A stretch of DNA of 64,000 nucleotides, taken from contig CM035162.1 of NCBI GenBank assembly GCA_020205615.1, positions 40,972,464 through 41,036,463 on the forward strand, written 5' to 3'. The notes below the pieces were generated by a model. The model worked only from the letters and a program-made list of their open reading frames with translations. It searched no databases and was not told the origin of the DNA. This DNA is from Panax quinquefolius (Eukaryota; Streptophyta; Magnoliopsida; Apiales; Araliaceae). Position numbers and translations under genes: made by a program. Positions 47,612 to 59,006 of this stretch are shown in pieces. How positions within the stretch are numbered: position 1 is the stretch's first letter; every line of letters starts with the position of its first letter.

Positions 47612-48642
47612 TGATAGACTCCACGGCACGCTTGCGTGAGGTGGTCACCGCCCCGATCGTTTCTAGCACAGTTGTTGGGTGAATTGCTTGCAACACCTTA
47701 ACCCCTCGCCTATATGTAGACGGTAATCTTGGTACAATTGCTCGCGTTTGGAATTCTGAATTGAATGGGCACCAACGACACCTTGACCCCTCGCTTATAT
47801 TGAAGCGGTAATCTCGGTACAATCGACGATTGATGCGGTAGAAGACGCCACACACAACTATGAATTGTTGTATTGAATCTCAAAAGAAATAACTAAGAAA
47901 AATACTTAGGAATTCTTCAAAGAACCAAAAGAAGAGAATAACCTCACAAATATATTGAATAATGAATAATATATATTGTTTACATCAACTTGAACCTCTA
48001 TTTATACTACTCAAAACAATCCAAATCTTAATAGGAATTTATAAACTATAACCCTAATTTCTATAAGAAAATAGAAATCAAATTGGAAAAGAAATTCTAA
48101 TTAAAAGAAATCTTAATTAGAATAGAATTTAGAAGTAATTCTAGATCACAAAATTTTCCGATCCACGTGCTAACTATTTTCCAAGCCGCGTTAGGAAAAT
48201 CTCTTCCGCATGATTGAGCTGCTAAATCAAATATTGAACTCCTAGATTGAAATCAAATTCCCACGTGACTTGTATCATGGAGTAATGGCTAGTGACACGC
48301 TTTCCAAGGCCAGATGATACTTGCCAAAATCATCTTGCATAAAGTCTGTTGACAAAAAAATAAAAAGCTCCATACGGTTGCATGCATGTAATATATGTGG
48401 ACTTTTCTTGTAGACTTTTCTTGTGGACTTTGCTAAGAAAATTAAGATTGGGCTTGTATTAAATTGACTCAAATTTGTGTCTCATCCTCTTTAGCCTCCT
48501 TTTTAAATTTTCTTGCGTTAGTTTCAGCCCAAACATCTTGGATCAATCCATTGAGACCTTGCTTGAATCTCTTTGTTCTAGCCTTGCTTGACCCCACGTC
48601 CCTTTAGTCTTGTTTGAATCCACGCATGCCATGTCCTCATCA
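47612..48642 (-). repeat. E5 3' LTR
   Basis: About 1.03 kb, TGATAGACTC to CCTCATCA. A minus-strand TATA site lies near 47995-48006 (CTCTATTTATAC). Relative to the partner LTR it has about 18 extra bases near its inner end (GAGGACATGGCATGCGTGG region, minus strand). The pol reading frame enters this LTR by about 100 bp. Confidence 0.92.
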
Positions 48643-49052
48643 TTCCTCTCCTCTTGAAAAGGATTTGTCCTCAAATCGTCACCTACATCAAACGGACTTA
48701 GATCAGTAACGTTAAATGTGGCACTAACATTATACTCACCTGGCAAATCCAATTTATAGGCATTGTCATTGATACGCTCGAGAACTTGAAATGGACCATC
48801 TCCCCTCGGAAGCAATTTCGAACGTCTTTGAACGGGGAATCTTTCTTTCCGCATATGTAACCACACCCAATCTCCGGGCTCAAAGATCACTTGATGTCGT
48901 CCCTTGTTCGCGTGCTTAATGTATTGTTCCGTCCTCCGTTCAATGTTTAGCTTGGCTCTTTCATGAATCTGCTTAACAAGATCAGCCTTTTTCGTTCCAT
49001 CCATGTTAGTATATTCAGAAACAGGTAACGGTGATAAATCCAACGGTGTCAA
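48543..49052 (-). CDS. E5 pol C-terminus, ending inside the 3' LTR
   Basis: A 169-codon frame holds the integrase C-terminal GPF/Y-type domain ([20 protein letters not shown]), then [15 protein letters not shown] and [12 protein letters not shown]. The last 33 codons or so lie past the LTR border at 48642. In CRM-type chromoviruses a short targeting motif replaces the chromodomain and extends into the LTR, so this arrangement fits. The frame is separated from 49049-49690 by a small overlap and a frameshift. Confidence 0.75.
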   Translation of the reverse strand: MTPLDLSPLPVSEYTNMDGTKKADLVKQIHERAKLNIERRTEQYIKHANKGRHQVIFEPGDWVWLHMRKERFPVQRRSKLLPRGDGPFQVLERINDNAYKLDLPGEYNVSATFNVTDLSPFDVGDDLRTNPFQEERNDEDMACVDSNKTKGTWGQARLEQRDSSKVSMD

Positions 49053-49690
49053 AGGATTAAAACCATATACAATTTCAAATGGAGAAAAATTAGTAGTAGC
49101 AGAATGAATGAATCGGTTATATGCAAACTCAACATGTGGTAAGCATTCTTCCCATTGCTTGATATTCTTTTTAATGATAGCAGTAATAATGCCGACAAAG
49201 TCCTATTTACTACTTCAGTTTGACCGTCAATTTGTGGATGACAAGTAGTAGAAAATAACATTTTAGTACCCAATTTACCCCACAAGGTCTTCCAAAAATA
49301 ACTTAAGAACTTTGTATCTCTATCAGAAATAATAGTTTTAGGCATACCATGCAAACGCACAATCTCCCTAAAGAACAAGTCAGCAACATGAGATGCATCA
49401 TCAGTTTTATGACATGGAATAAAATGTGCCATTTTTGAAAATCTATCTACGACCACAAATATCGAATCATAACCATGCTTAGACCTAGGTAAACCCAACA
49501 CAAAGTCCATAGAAAGATCAATCCAAGGTTCATTAGGAATAGGCAATGGTGTATACAATCCATGGGGTTGAACACGAGATTTAGCTTGGCGACAAGTAAT
49601 ACATCTATCACATATTCTTTCCACATCTCGTTTCATATGAGGCCAATAAAAATGTTCTTTTAAAACAACAAAATGTTTTGTCAATACCAA
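49049..49690 (-). pseudogene. E5 integrase core
   Basis: The frame has [20 protein letters not shown] with the C-x2-C of the zinc site, then [20 protein letters not shown] with the first Asp, [34 protein letters not shown] with the second Asp, and [15 protein letters not shown] with the catalytic Glu. All three D,D,E residues and the zinc cysteines are visible. A frameshift after [10 protein letters not shown] displaces the C-terminal part. Only the frame break makes it non-functional. Confidence 0.85.
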
Positions 49691-50656
49691 AATGTCCCAT
49701 TAAACCGCCCCCATGTGATTCCCTAACCAACAACTCACGCAAAGAACATGCAAGAATACATAGTTTATTTTCTCGAAACAAGAATTCATCAATTCTAAAG
49801 TATTTACCCACAGCATTCTTTTCACAAGTTTTAAACTCTTCACCGAAATCAAGGTCATTATCATATAACTCTTTAATTCGTTCAAACCCAAGCAATTTCG
49901 TATCAAGAGTATTTAACAAAACATACCTGCGAGATAAAGCATCTGCAACAACGTTCTCCTTACCTTGCTTATATCAAATAACTTATGGAAATGTCTTGAT
50001 AAATTCCATCCATCGTGCATGTCTTTTGTTCAACTTGTGTTGACCCTTCAAATATTTCAACGATTCATGATCGGTGTGGATCACAAACTCCTTAGGCCAC
50101 AAGTAATGTTGCCATGTCTCCAAAGCTCTAACCAAAGCGTACATCTCTTTGTCATATGTAGGATAGTTTAAATTTGCCCTACTCAACTTTTCGCTAAAAT
50201 ACGCCACTGGTTTCCCTTCTTGCATCAACACAGCTCCAATCCCTAAACCTGAAGCATCACACTCAATCTAAAAATTTTAGCAAAGTTAGGCAAAATAAGT
50301 AAAGGAGCATTTGTCAATTTATCCTTAATCAAATTAAATGCTTTTTCCTGTTCATCACCCCACTTAAAGCCCACACTTTTCTTGATGACCTCGGTTAATG
50401 GTGCTGTAATCTCACTGAAATTCCGAACAAAACGTCGGTAAGAACTTGCGAGTCCATGAAAGCTTCGTACTTGACTCACATTGGTTGGACTCGGCCAATC
50501 CCGGATCGCACGTATTTTCTCCTCATCAACTTGGACTCCTTGTGAACTCACAACAAAGCCAAGAAAAACAATTCTATCCGAACAAAACGTGCATTTCTCC
50601 ATGTTAGCAAATAACTTTTCTTTCCTAAGTACATCTAAAACAGATTTTAAATGCAA
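49608..50656 (-). pseudogene. E5 RNase H and RT thumb/connection
   Basis: Frame 50243-50656 contains [20 protein letters not shown] and [17 protein letters not shown] (RT connection). It breaks just before the first RNase H Asp. Frame 49983-50231 has [38 protein letters not shown] with the catalytic Glu, and [13 protein letters not shown] with Asp. Frame 49608-49919 carries the linker to integrase (GHFGIDKT). Two or three frame breaks. Confidence 0.82.
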
Positions 50657-51366
50657 TGCATGATCTTCAAGTTTTGCTATAAATCAAGATATCATCAAAA
50701 TAAACTACGACAAATTTTCTAATGAATGGACGCAAAAACATGGTTCATTAATCTCATGAAAGTGCTCAAGTGCATTAGTTAAACCAAAAGGTAATACTAA
50801 GCATTCATAAAGACCGTATTTAGTTTTAAACGCTGTTTTCCATTCATCACCCTCTTGCATTCTAATTTGATGATAACCACTTTTTAAATCAATTTTTGAA
50901 AATATGCAAGACCCATGTAATTCATCTAACATGTCATCTAAACGAGGAATGGGATGTCGATAATTTACCGTAATGTTATTTACCGCTCGACAATCGATGC
51001 ACATCCTTCATTTTCCATCCTTTTTCGAGACTAGGATCACCAGAATCGCATATGGGCTCATACTTTCTCACTTAATCCTTTCTCCATCAGCTCGTCAACT
51101 TGCCTTTGTAACTCCTTCGTCTCCTCGGGATTACTCCGATAAGCTGGATGGTTTGGAATCGTCGCACCGGGAACAAAATCAATTTGATGCTCAATTCCCC
51201 GAATATGTGGTAGTCCATGAGGAAGCTCCTCGGGAAATACATCTTTGAATTCCTGTAAGAGAGATGAAACAACACTAGGCAAAGAATCATTAGCGTTAGT
51301 ATTCAAAAGCGCCTCTTTATACCGAAGTAAAATCATAGGCAGTTTAGAAATCAAAGCTCTTCTCAC
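50657..51366 (-). pseudogene. E5 reverse transcriptase
   Basis: Frame 51058-51366 is the protease-RT linker and start (FKDVFPEELPHGLPHIRGIE, HPAYRSNPEE). Frame 50705-51004 has [34 protein letters not shown] with the first Asp, and [13 protein letters not shown] frameshift follows, and the [10 protein letters not shown] active site lies in another frame at about 50670-50700. All catalytic Asp codons exist but not in one frame. Confidence 0.83.
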
Positions 51367-52049
51367 ATCACTCTTTTTTGCCAGTATATTTGTTTTTTCT
51401 TCTTTCTTTTCTCTTTTTTTTTTTCTTTTCTTCTTTTCTTTTCTTCACTCTCTTTTCTTTGTACATAATTTTTCTGCAAATGAATTTGATCTTCATGTAC
51501 TTGTTGTGGTGACAAAGGACGCAAAGAGATCTTCTTCTTGTCGTGAACGAATGAATATACATTGGTAAACACGTCATGTTGAACCCTCCTATCAAACTGC
51601 CATGGTCTACCCAACAATATATGTCCTGCCTGCATGGGCACCACATCACACAATACCTCATCAATATACCGACCAATAACAAATGGAACTAACACCTATT
51701 TGGTTACTTTAATGTCTGCATTATCATTGAGCCACTGCAAACGATACGGCTGCAGATGTTTGGTAGTAGGTAACCCCAATTTCTCCACCATCGTAGTGCT
51801 TGCCACATTTGTACAGTTGCCTCCATCTATAACTACGCAACAAATTTTCCCATTCACAAGACATCAAGTATGAAATAGATTTTCCCGTTGTTCACTGCTC
51901 TCCTCCTTAACCTGTGTACTAAGTGCTCTTCTTGTAACCAGAATTTCACCATGTATTGCATCCTCACCTATCTCCTCTAATGGTGGCATAGAATCGGTGT
52001 CGCTATCTTCCCCCTCGGTCTTCACATCTCCATTGTCAAGTAACAACAT
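51363..52049 (-). pseudogene. E5 protease and gag-pol linker with a Lys/Glu-rich tract
   Basis: Frame 51864-52049 is acidic and follows the zinc knuckle (EDSDTDSMPPLEEIGEDAIH). The protease region, about 51600-51850, has a D-G-G-N-C type site in one frame and then VLCDVVPMQAGHILLGRPWQ in frame 51363-51695. That frame ends in a long charged run of K, R and E (about 51390-51470), produced by a C/T-rich stretch on the plus strand. A stop separates the two parts near 51695. Confidence 0.7.
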
Positions 52050-53072
52050 TTTCCTCTGATTTGGACATTGGCTAGAAATATGTCCCCTGCCTTGACACTT
52101 AAAACATACAATATCTCAATTACGACCAAAAGAAGGTTGTTCAATTTTACCTTGAGTTTCTCGGCTAGTTGATCCTTGCTTGGGTTCCACCTTTGGCTTA
52201 AACGCAACTGTCTTTTCCTCTCGCTTTGCCAAATTGGGTCTCCATGATGAACTAGCATTAGATTATCCTCATTGTCCTCCTCGCCTCTTGAGTTATTTCT
52301 CTATCTTAGTAGCCATATGGACCAGTTCCTCTAACTCTAAATAATGTTATCGTTCAACCAAGTCTGCAATCTCCAAGTTCAATCCTGCCGAGAACCTAGC
52401 CATCGATGTTTCATTGTCCTCAATCAAGTTAGCCCGATCCTTCAACATCTCCATCTCCCTGTAATATTCATTCACACTCCGACTTTCCTGTTTAAGAGTT
52501 TGTAAATTACGAATGATCTCCCGTTGATAGTATGCTGGTACAAACCTCTTTTTCATTATAGCTTTCATCTCCGCCCAAGTTGTAATCGGCCGCTCGTCAC
52601 ACCTTCTCCGATTAGCTGTCAACTGATCCCACCATATCAATGCATATCCAGAAAAATCCGTAATGGCCAGTTTGACTTTCTTGAGGTCTGAATAGTTGTG
52701 ACAGTCAAAGATTCGCTCCATTTTGGTTACCCAATCAAAATAAGCCTCAGGATCACCCGTGCCTTGGAAAGCTGGAATCTTCATTTTTATGCTATCCAAA
52801 TTGCCATCTTCTCTGTCCTGACCTCTTCTTTCCCTAGCACCTCCGTGTCTTTGATGTCGAAAATTAGATTCACGATCTTCCGCTGCACTACTGTCCTCAC
52901 CGTAAGGGTCTTCCTTTCTTACGTCAGTTTGTTGTGTCCTCGTCGTGTTTTGCATCCCAAGAGTGTTTTGGGATAACTCAGCCATAGACACCCTCATCTC
53001 TTCTAATTGTTCTTGTATTTGCTCCATAGTCTTTCTCAATCTTCGATCCCATTCTTTATGCATGGCCTCCAT
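52050..53072 (-). pseudogene. E5 gag
   Basis: Frame 52347-53072 encodes 241 residues: an N-terminal coiled-coil-like part (WDRRLRKTMEQIQEQLEEMR), a charged linker, then the capsid IKMKIPAFQGTGDPEAYFDW, YALIWWDQLTANRR, FVPAYYQREIIRNLQTLKQ and MARFSAGLNLEIADLVER. A frameshift or stop near 52345 separates it from the zinc knuckle at about 52060-52120 (C-x2-C-x4-H-x4-C type, in a neighbouring frame). The capsid part itself is uninterrupted. Confidence 0.82.
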
Positions 53073-53648
53073 CCGAATTTCAATTCAAATTGTTGAGGGT
53101 TGTTCCTCATAAGTTCCTTTATCCTTGACATATTTCCCCGCAAAAATAAGGGTTAGTAGAAAATAGTTTCCTCACCACTCCCTTACGTGTTTTCGTCAAT
53201 CAATGGTTCACTCGTGTATACTCTCAATAAATTGACTTTTACCCTCGATTAATCTCACCACTAAGCCTTTTACCTCAAATATTCTCTCTAATAGGTTCTT
53301 ATTGAATTCCCTAGCAAAATTCTTGGTTTTACTAATCAATTCAAAATTACTTATCACTAAACAAAATTATAGATGGTATGACTATCAAAATACCACAAAA
53401 TCACCGATCGATTGTCTTGTACTCCTCTTGTATGCCTCAGATTTGTAATTTGTAGCTCCGTTTCAGAATTGATGATGACGGAACGGTATGAAATCTTCGT
53501 TGGAATTTGATGGTTTGATGGTGTGCTACAAGTTTGGTTAGCACAATGAAAATAGAATATGAATTTTTTTTTCTTTTTTTTTCCTTTTTTTTTTGCAATA
53601 TATATTTCGACAGAAAATTAAAGATAAGTAACTTGCTAGAAAGGCTTA
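53073..53648. other. E5 5' untranslated leader
   Basis: The stretch between the 5' LTR and gag (minus strand) has no clear ORF. It includes T-rich runs at 53567-53600. It ends at the primer-binding site. Confidence 0.65.
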
Positions 53649-53660
53649 GCTTTGATACCA
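53649..53660 (-). promoter_or_regulatory. E5 primer-binding site
   Basis: GCTTTGATACCA, complement TGGTATCAAAGC, two bases from the 5' LTR. It resembles the initiator-Met tRNA complement with one change (AGAGC to AAAGC). Confidence 0.8.
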
Positions 53661-53662
53661 AA

Positions 53663-54688
53663 TGATAGACTCTACGGCACGCTTGCGTGAGGTGGTCATC
53701 ACCGATCGTTTTAGCACAAATTGTTGGGTGAATTGCTTCATAACACCTTAACCCCTCGCTTATATATGAGCGGTAATCTTGGTACAATTGCTCGCGTCGA
53801 ATTTCTGCGTTGAATGGACACCAACGACACCTTGACCCCTCGCTTATATTGAAGCGGTAATTTCGGTACAATCGACGATTGATGCGGTAGAAGACGCCAC
53901 ACACAACTATGAATTGTTGTATGATAAGTCAAATTGAATCTCAAAGAAATAACTAAAAAAAATACTTAGGAATTCTTCAAAGAACCAAAAGAAGAGAATA
54001 ACCTCATAAATATATTGAATAATGAATAATATATATTGTTTACATCAACTTGAACCTCTATTTATACTACTCAAAACAATCCAAATCTTAATAGGAATTT
54101 ATAAACTATAACCCTAATTTCTATAAGAAAATAGAAATCAAATTGGAAAAGAAATTCTAATTAAAAGAAATCCTAATTAGAATAGAATTTAGAATTAATT
54201 CTAGATCACAAAATTCTTCGATCCACGTGCTAACTATTTTCCAAGCCACGTTAGGAAAATCTCTTTCGCGTGATTGAGCTGCTAAATCAAATATTGAACT
54301 CCTAGATTGAAATCAAATTCCCACGTGACTTGTATCATGGAGTAATGGCTAGTGACACGCTTTCCAAGACCAGCTGATACTTGCCAAAATCATCTTGCAT
54401 AAAGTCTGTTGACAAAAAAATAAAAAGCTCCATACGGTTGCATGCATGTAATATATGTGGACTTTTCTTGTAGACTTTTCTTGTGGACTTTGCTAAGAAA
54501 ATTAAGATTGGGCTTGTATTAAATTGACTCAAATTTGTATCTCATGCTCTTTAGCCTCCTTTTTAAATTTTCTTTGCGTTAGTTTCAAATTTCAAACATC
54601 TTGGATCAATCCATTGAGGCACTCTTGAATCTCTTTGTTTCTAGCGCTTGCAATTGTTCGTCGTCCTTTAGTCTTGTTTGAATTATCA
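53663..54688 (-). repeat. E5 5' LTR
   Basis: Runs TGATAGACTC to TTATCA and pairs with 47612-48642. Long stretches such as 48243-48460 against 54303-54520 differ at only a handful of bases. Its outer end, TTATCA, lacks about 18 bases present in the partner. Confidence 0.92.
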
Positions 54689-54693
54689 TTGTT

Positions 54694-55160
54694 GATGATC
54701 AAATCGGAGAGAGAGTGAAGCTCGTCGGCGGCAACTGGGTCAGCCATGTGAGACCCATGTTGCCAGAAGGGCTGGACCGGAGGCCCGTCGGTGAACTTGC
54801 TAGGCACGTAGCTCTAATGGGCTTTAATTCCGTACGGCTCACGTATGCTACTTACATGTATACTCGGCATGCTAATCTTACTGTAGCCCAATCTTTTCGT
54901 GATTTGGGGCTGGATAAGGCCCTTAAAGGGTTGTTAAAGTATAACCCACAGCTTTTGGACCTTACGCTTATTCAGAAGGCTGTAGTGGAGGAGTTTGGGT
55001 CACATGGGCTGATGGTTGTGCTGGATTGTCAAGTTAGTAAGCCCATGTGGTGCTGCGCTGATGATGATGGGAATGGGTTTGGGGGGACAAGTATTTTAAG
55101 CCGCATGATTGGGTACGAGCCTTGAAAATGGTTGCAACCCACTACAAAGACACTCCTGCG
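54694..55160 (+). pseudogene. GH5 cellulase-like gene, exon 1 main part
   Basis: In frame with 47513-47611 once E5 is left out. It encodes ERVKLVGGNWVSHVRPMLPE, VALMGFNSVRLTYATYMY, YNPQLLDLTLIQKAVVEEFG and HGLMVVLDCQVSKPMWCC, the first half of the GH5 (beta/alpha)8 barrel in plant secreted GH5 proteins of unknown substrate. The frame fails at the G run 55081-55086: one base is missing relative to a frame that would continue DKYFKPHDWVRALKMVATHY to the donor GCG|GTATGT at 55160/55161. This could be a homopolymer sequencing error, but later lesions point to decay. Confidence 0.88.
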
Positions 55161-55581
55161 GTATGTTAATACTTTGTTTTAAATTATTAGATTATTGTTA
55201 ATATTTGAAAGTGAATTTGATATATTGTTACGCATAAAATTAATTTATTTAGTTATTATTTTTATATTTATTAGTATCTTTTAAATAGTTTAAACTATTA
55301 ATTGTAATTAAAATTAAATGAATTTATGTTAATTTTGAATTTAAAAAATATCCCAAATTAATTTTAAAAATCAATAATAATCTTATATTTTGAATCTGAG
55401 AAAATATAAATTATTGGTATATTTCTTCTTTGATATAATTTTATTTGATTATTAATTATTAAGCTGTGAAATATTTAGCAACATTATATTTTGTGCATTA
55501 CGTATTATTATAATTATATCTCAAATCTGTATTTATAGCTTATGTGCGGGTTTGGTAATTATAAAAACACTGATTTTGCAG

Positions 55582-56170
55582 GCAGTCGCCATGAGCTTAC
55601 GAAATGAGTTACGCGGACCACGCCAAAACCTTAACGATTGGTATCACTACGTTCGTTTGGGTTCAAAAATCATTCATAAGGCAAACCCTAATTTGCTAAT
55701 TCTCGTATCCGCATTAAGTTACAGTCTTGATTTTACCTCATTAAAATCCAAGCCTTTGAATTTACGTATAAACAACAAGATTGTTTATGAAGCTCATCGA
55801 TACGCTTTTACCATGGGGCAGTCCGGTAAATATTTGAACCAGCCGTTGAACCAATTTTGTGACAGTGTTATTGGAGAAATGGATAATCGGATACATTTTT
55901 TTTAAAAAGGTCCAAATCTAAATTCAGTTATTTATAACCGAATTTGGTGTCAACCAGTTTAATAATAACACGACTGATAATATCTTCTTGGGCTGCTACT
56001 TGGCCTATTTGGCCCATAATGATCTGGACTGGAACTTATGGGCTTTGCAAGGGAGCTATTATTATAAGGATGGCCAACAAGGGATTGATGAGCAATATGG
56101 AGTGTTTACTACCAATTGGACAAGTGTTAGAAGCCCTGAAATTCTTGAGAAGTTGCTATCCGTACAACGG
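55582..56170 (+). pseudogene. GH5 cellulase-like gene, exon 2 (both catalytic glutamates)
   Basis: Entry is at TTTTGCAG|GCAGTC. It encodes AVAMSLRNELRGPRQNL with the acid/base Glu (GAG at 55606-55608), then NNKIVYEAHRYAFTMG with the conserved YEAH. At the T run 55896-55903 an in-frame TAA (55903-55905) stops it. After a second frame change the nucleophile motif TEFGVNQ appears (Glu codon 55940-55942), then CYLAYLAHNDLDWNLWALQG and PEILEKLLSVQR. I place the donor at CGG|GTGATC because the next exon needs phase 0. G|GTACAT at 56180/56181 is the alternative. Confidence 0.85.
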
Positions 56171-56592
56171 GTGATCCATGGTACATATCTATATCCATAT
56201 CAAACTATTTTTTTTTTTCTCTTTTAATTTAAAGTTTTTATATTATCTTATTTAGTGCTTTGAAATTTCATAAAAAAAATTATTATATTTTTACACTAAT
56301 TTGGGCTAGTAATTTATTACGGGGCTTAAGTTTTCATGCATAGTAACCTCTTGAAACGATTGTATTTAACTTTTTAATATTTTTATATCTAATTAATAAG
56401 GTTAGGGAAATAGTATAGTGGTGCACTTGATTCACTTGGTATTTTTGTCTCGCAACAATTTTTTTTTCATTTTGCCATGCAAGTTTTGTTTAATTATTAT
56501 TTTATCCTTTTTGATTTAAAGTTTTTTTATTTTAGTCCTTCAAATGTCATAAATATTTTTATTTTATCTCTATACGAGAGCTAGTAATTCAT

Positions 56593-56732
56593 GGGAGTGG
56601 TTAACATGAAATTAACTTTGGTAAATTGATCAATACATTGTCGACACGCATGCGGTATGTAATCTATCTTTTTGCGTGTTAGTACTGTATTGGTCAACTT
56701 ACCATGAAGTTAACTTCATGATAACGGAATCC
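56593..56732. mobile_element. Mutator-type MITE, 140 bp, in the last GH5 intron
   Basis: The 9 bp direct repeat GTAATTCAT flanks it (56584-56592 and 56733-56741). Terminal inverted repeats are GGGAGTGGTTAACATGAAAT and, read inward from the right, GGATTCCGTTATCATGAAGT. The 9 bp duplication suits Mutator-like elements. Confidence 0.78.
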
Positions 56733-56767
56733 GTAATTCATTATAAATAATTTTTTGTTTCTTTAAG

Positions 56768-57184
56768 GTAGATCCAAAAACGCTTGCGCCGAGTTACCTA
56801 AGAATGTACCATCCAATAAGCGGGCGATGTATAAGGGCTGATGATAAAAATGAACTTCATGCAACCGATTGCTATAGCTTGAGCAAGTGGAGTCACGACG
56901 GCAACAAAACCGCAATTTGGTTAACCGGAACTCCGTATTGTCTAATCGCTATCGGGGAGGGGTTGCCAGTGATCTTGACTGAGGATTGTTATAATGAGCA
57001 AAGTATGTGGAAATTCGTCTCTAGTTTTCAGTTGGCAAACAATGATGATTTGTGCCTACATTATGATCCTAGTTATTCTCCGAGAATTTTGACCAAAAAA
57101 TGCATTTGTCCAGATTCAGATGATCCTACTTGTGTTGATAATCCCCAAAGTCAGTGGTTTAAGCTTATTTCATCAAATGCTTAA
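56768..57184 (+). pseudogene. GH5 cellulase-like gene, exon 3 (ricin-B-like domain)
   Basis: Entry at CTTTAAG|GTAGAT in phase 0; ends at TAA (57182-57184). The 138-residue uninterrupted frame includes YHPISGRCIRADDK, KWSHDGNKTAIWL, PYCLIAIGEG and LCLHYDPSYSP, and ends NPQSQWFKLISSNA. This is the beta-trefoil (ricin-B-like) C-terminal domain usual in plant secreted GH5 proteins, with paired cysteines. No lesion is seen in this exon. With exons 1 and 2 broken, the gene as a whole is a pseudogene in this assembly. Confidence 0.88.
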
Positions 57185-58059
57185 TTTGTAGATAAGTTGT
57201 TTAGGGGGTGTTTGATTTTAAATTTCTGAATTAGGGTAGGTAGTACTATCTAGTCTATATATAGTCATTATTTTGGGGCCCATATGTGACCTAGTGAATA
57301 AGTACAGTTTCAAATTTCTTTCTTTTATTATGTATTAGACTCATTTGTTTCCCTTATAAATTAAATTAAAATGTTTCAATTTTCTTTTTATGTATTTAAA
57401 GGTTTTCCAAAGATGTATTAATTATTTTTTAATACTAATCCCCTACTTTAAAATGAATTCACTTTTTATTCTTTTTTATACTAATAATAATTTTAAACTA
57501 ATTTTCACATTTTTTAGCCTCAATTTGGGACACAATAAATTTTGTAATATGTAAATGGGTTGTAAAAGTATAAACCCACATCTTTTGATTTAACAATGTC
57601 TAGCTATTGAATTATTTTTTTAGACTTTTTATGTGCATATATATATATATATAGTTTATTAATATTATTATTATAATATTCTGAATTAATAATATGGGAT
57701 ATATGCAAGTGGATATTCTAATTCTGTTTGTCGATGTGAACATAAACTATATATGGGTCGGTTTCAAATTCTTATTATAATAATATTTTATTTTTAACAC
57801 ATACTGAATTAACTATATAATATTCTACTGGATTTAATAATAAGAGGTTCAATCTTCGTCATAAAAAATTGTATTTTCAAGTCCATTTTAACTCCACGTC
57901 AGAGTCTATTGAATTATTATTAAATCAAGTATAATAATAATTCAGTATAGACGTGAGAGAAAAGAAGAGGGAAATTTAATAATACTACAATTCGCGTGGC
58001 GTGTACTAGGGTGATCTCACCACATTCATTGAATTCTTTCCGGTATTGAATTATGATTT
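57185..58059. other. AT-rich downstream spacer
   Basis: Holds the GH5 3' flank, a TA microsatellite (57636-57651) and A/T-rich repeats. I see no gene. Confidence 0.6.
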
Positions 58060-58067
58060 CTCATTAG

Positions 58068-58769
58068 TAGGGGTGTAAGCAGGTGAATATCGTGAAACGT
58101 TTTATATTTAGATTCGGTTCGACCTGTGGGGATTGATTTTCGAATTCGACTTTAATTCGATAAAGAATTTATATTTTGTCTTGAGATTCGACTTTTCGGA
58201 TCATTACTTCGGACCTCTTTCATTTCGTAAGTATCTTTCATTTCGTTTACAAAAGCGAGTTACTCATGAGCCTTCAAAAGCGAGTTTAAATATGAATCAT
58301 TTCACTTAAAAACCTGAACCATTACATACTAAATTGGTTACTTAACTAATATTTATATATAAAAAATTTCACTTTTATTTATGTATTAAAATATAAAGAA
58401 TGTAATATAAATTGACATTCAATTAATTGATTTATTCAAGTACAAGTTTACACAATTTCATACTACACTTTATAAATTATAAAGATTGATATAAATATCA
58501 CATATTTAGCTTACTAGCATGGATTAGATCAATATTCGAATATGATCCATCGAGCATGTATCGAGTATGGTTCGAGAAAAAATGAAATACTCGAACCCTA
58601 ATATGAAATTAACACTTGGTATGCTTCGAATTAGACTCGTGTATCATTAAACAGAAAACGATTATGGATCAGATTCGACTCGGATCAACTTCGAATTCGA
58701 GTTTTGGATCATATTTTCGAGCCTATCTCGAGTCGAGTACCGAACTACTTGGCTCGATTTACACCCCTA
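58068..58769. mobile_element. hAT-type MITE, 702 bp
   Basis: Ends TAGGGGTGTAA and TTTACACCCCTA are inverted, flanked by the exact 8 bp duplication CTCATTAG (58060-58067 and 58770-58777). Inside, TCGAGT/CTCGAA-type motifs (TTCGAATT, GACTCG, TCGAGTCGAG) recur on both arms, as in this common plant hAT family. No transposase. Confidence 0.9.
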
Positions 58770-59006
58770 CTCATTAGATATAAATCCTTAATTCTTTCCC
58801 GTATTGAATTATGATTCCTCATTAGATATAAATCCTTAATAGGATTGTATAAGATTTCCTAAAAATAAGAAAATTGGTTCTAATCCCAACCCCTCCTCGT
58901 ATTTAGGAACCAAATATAATTAGGAATCTTTGATTCCTTAAATTACTCCAAATATCAAAATCGAATCCCACATAAATTCAAATTGCATATAGACGGTAGT
59001 CCATTA

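Larger units (their letters stand above)
47612..54688 (-). mobile_element. E5: Ty3/gypsy (chromovirus-like) element inserted in GH5 exon 1
   Basis: Its LTRs are 47612-48642 and 53663-54688, with exact target duplication TTGTT (47607-47611 and 54689-54693). The 7.1 kb element reads gag, protease, reverse transcriptase, RNase H, integrase on the minus strand. The LTRs look nearly identical, so insertion is fairly recent. The short LTRs, a frame running into the 3' LTR and the integrase ending ([12 protein letters not shown], then [10 protein letters not shown]) resemble the CRM/Galadriel-type chromoviruses. I am not sure which. Confidence 0.93.

Noticed and set aside
51390..51470. Lysine/glutamate-rich protein as a separate gene
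   Set aside because: It is the 3' part of the E5 protease frame running over a C/T-rich stretch; no independent start or support.
47612..54688. E5 interpreted as a GH5 intron
   Set aside because: The boundaries are LTR ends with a 5 bp target duplication, not GT-AG, and the interval encodes a complete set of retroelement domains on the opposite strand.
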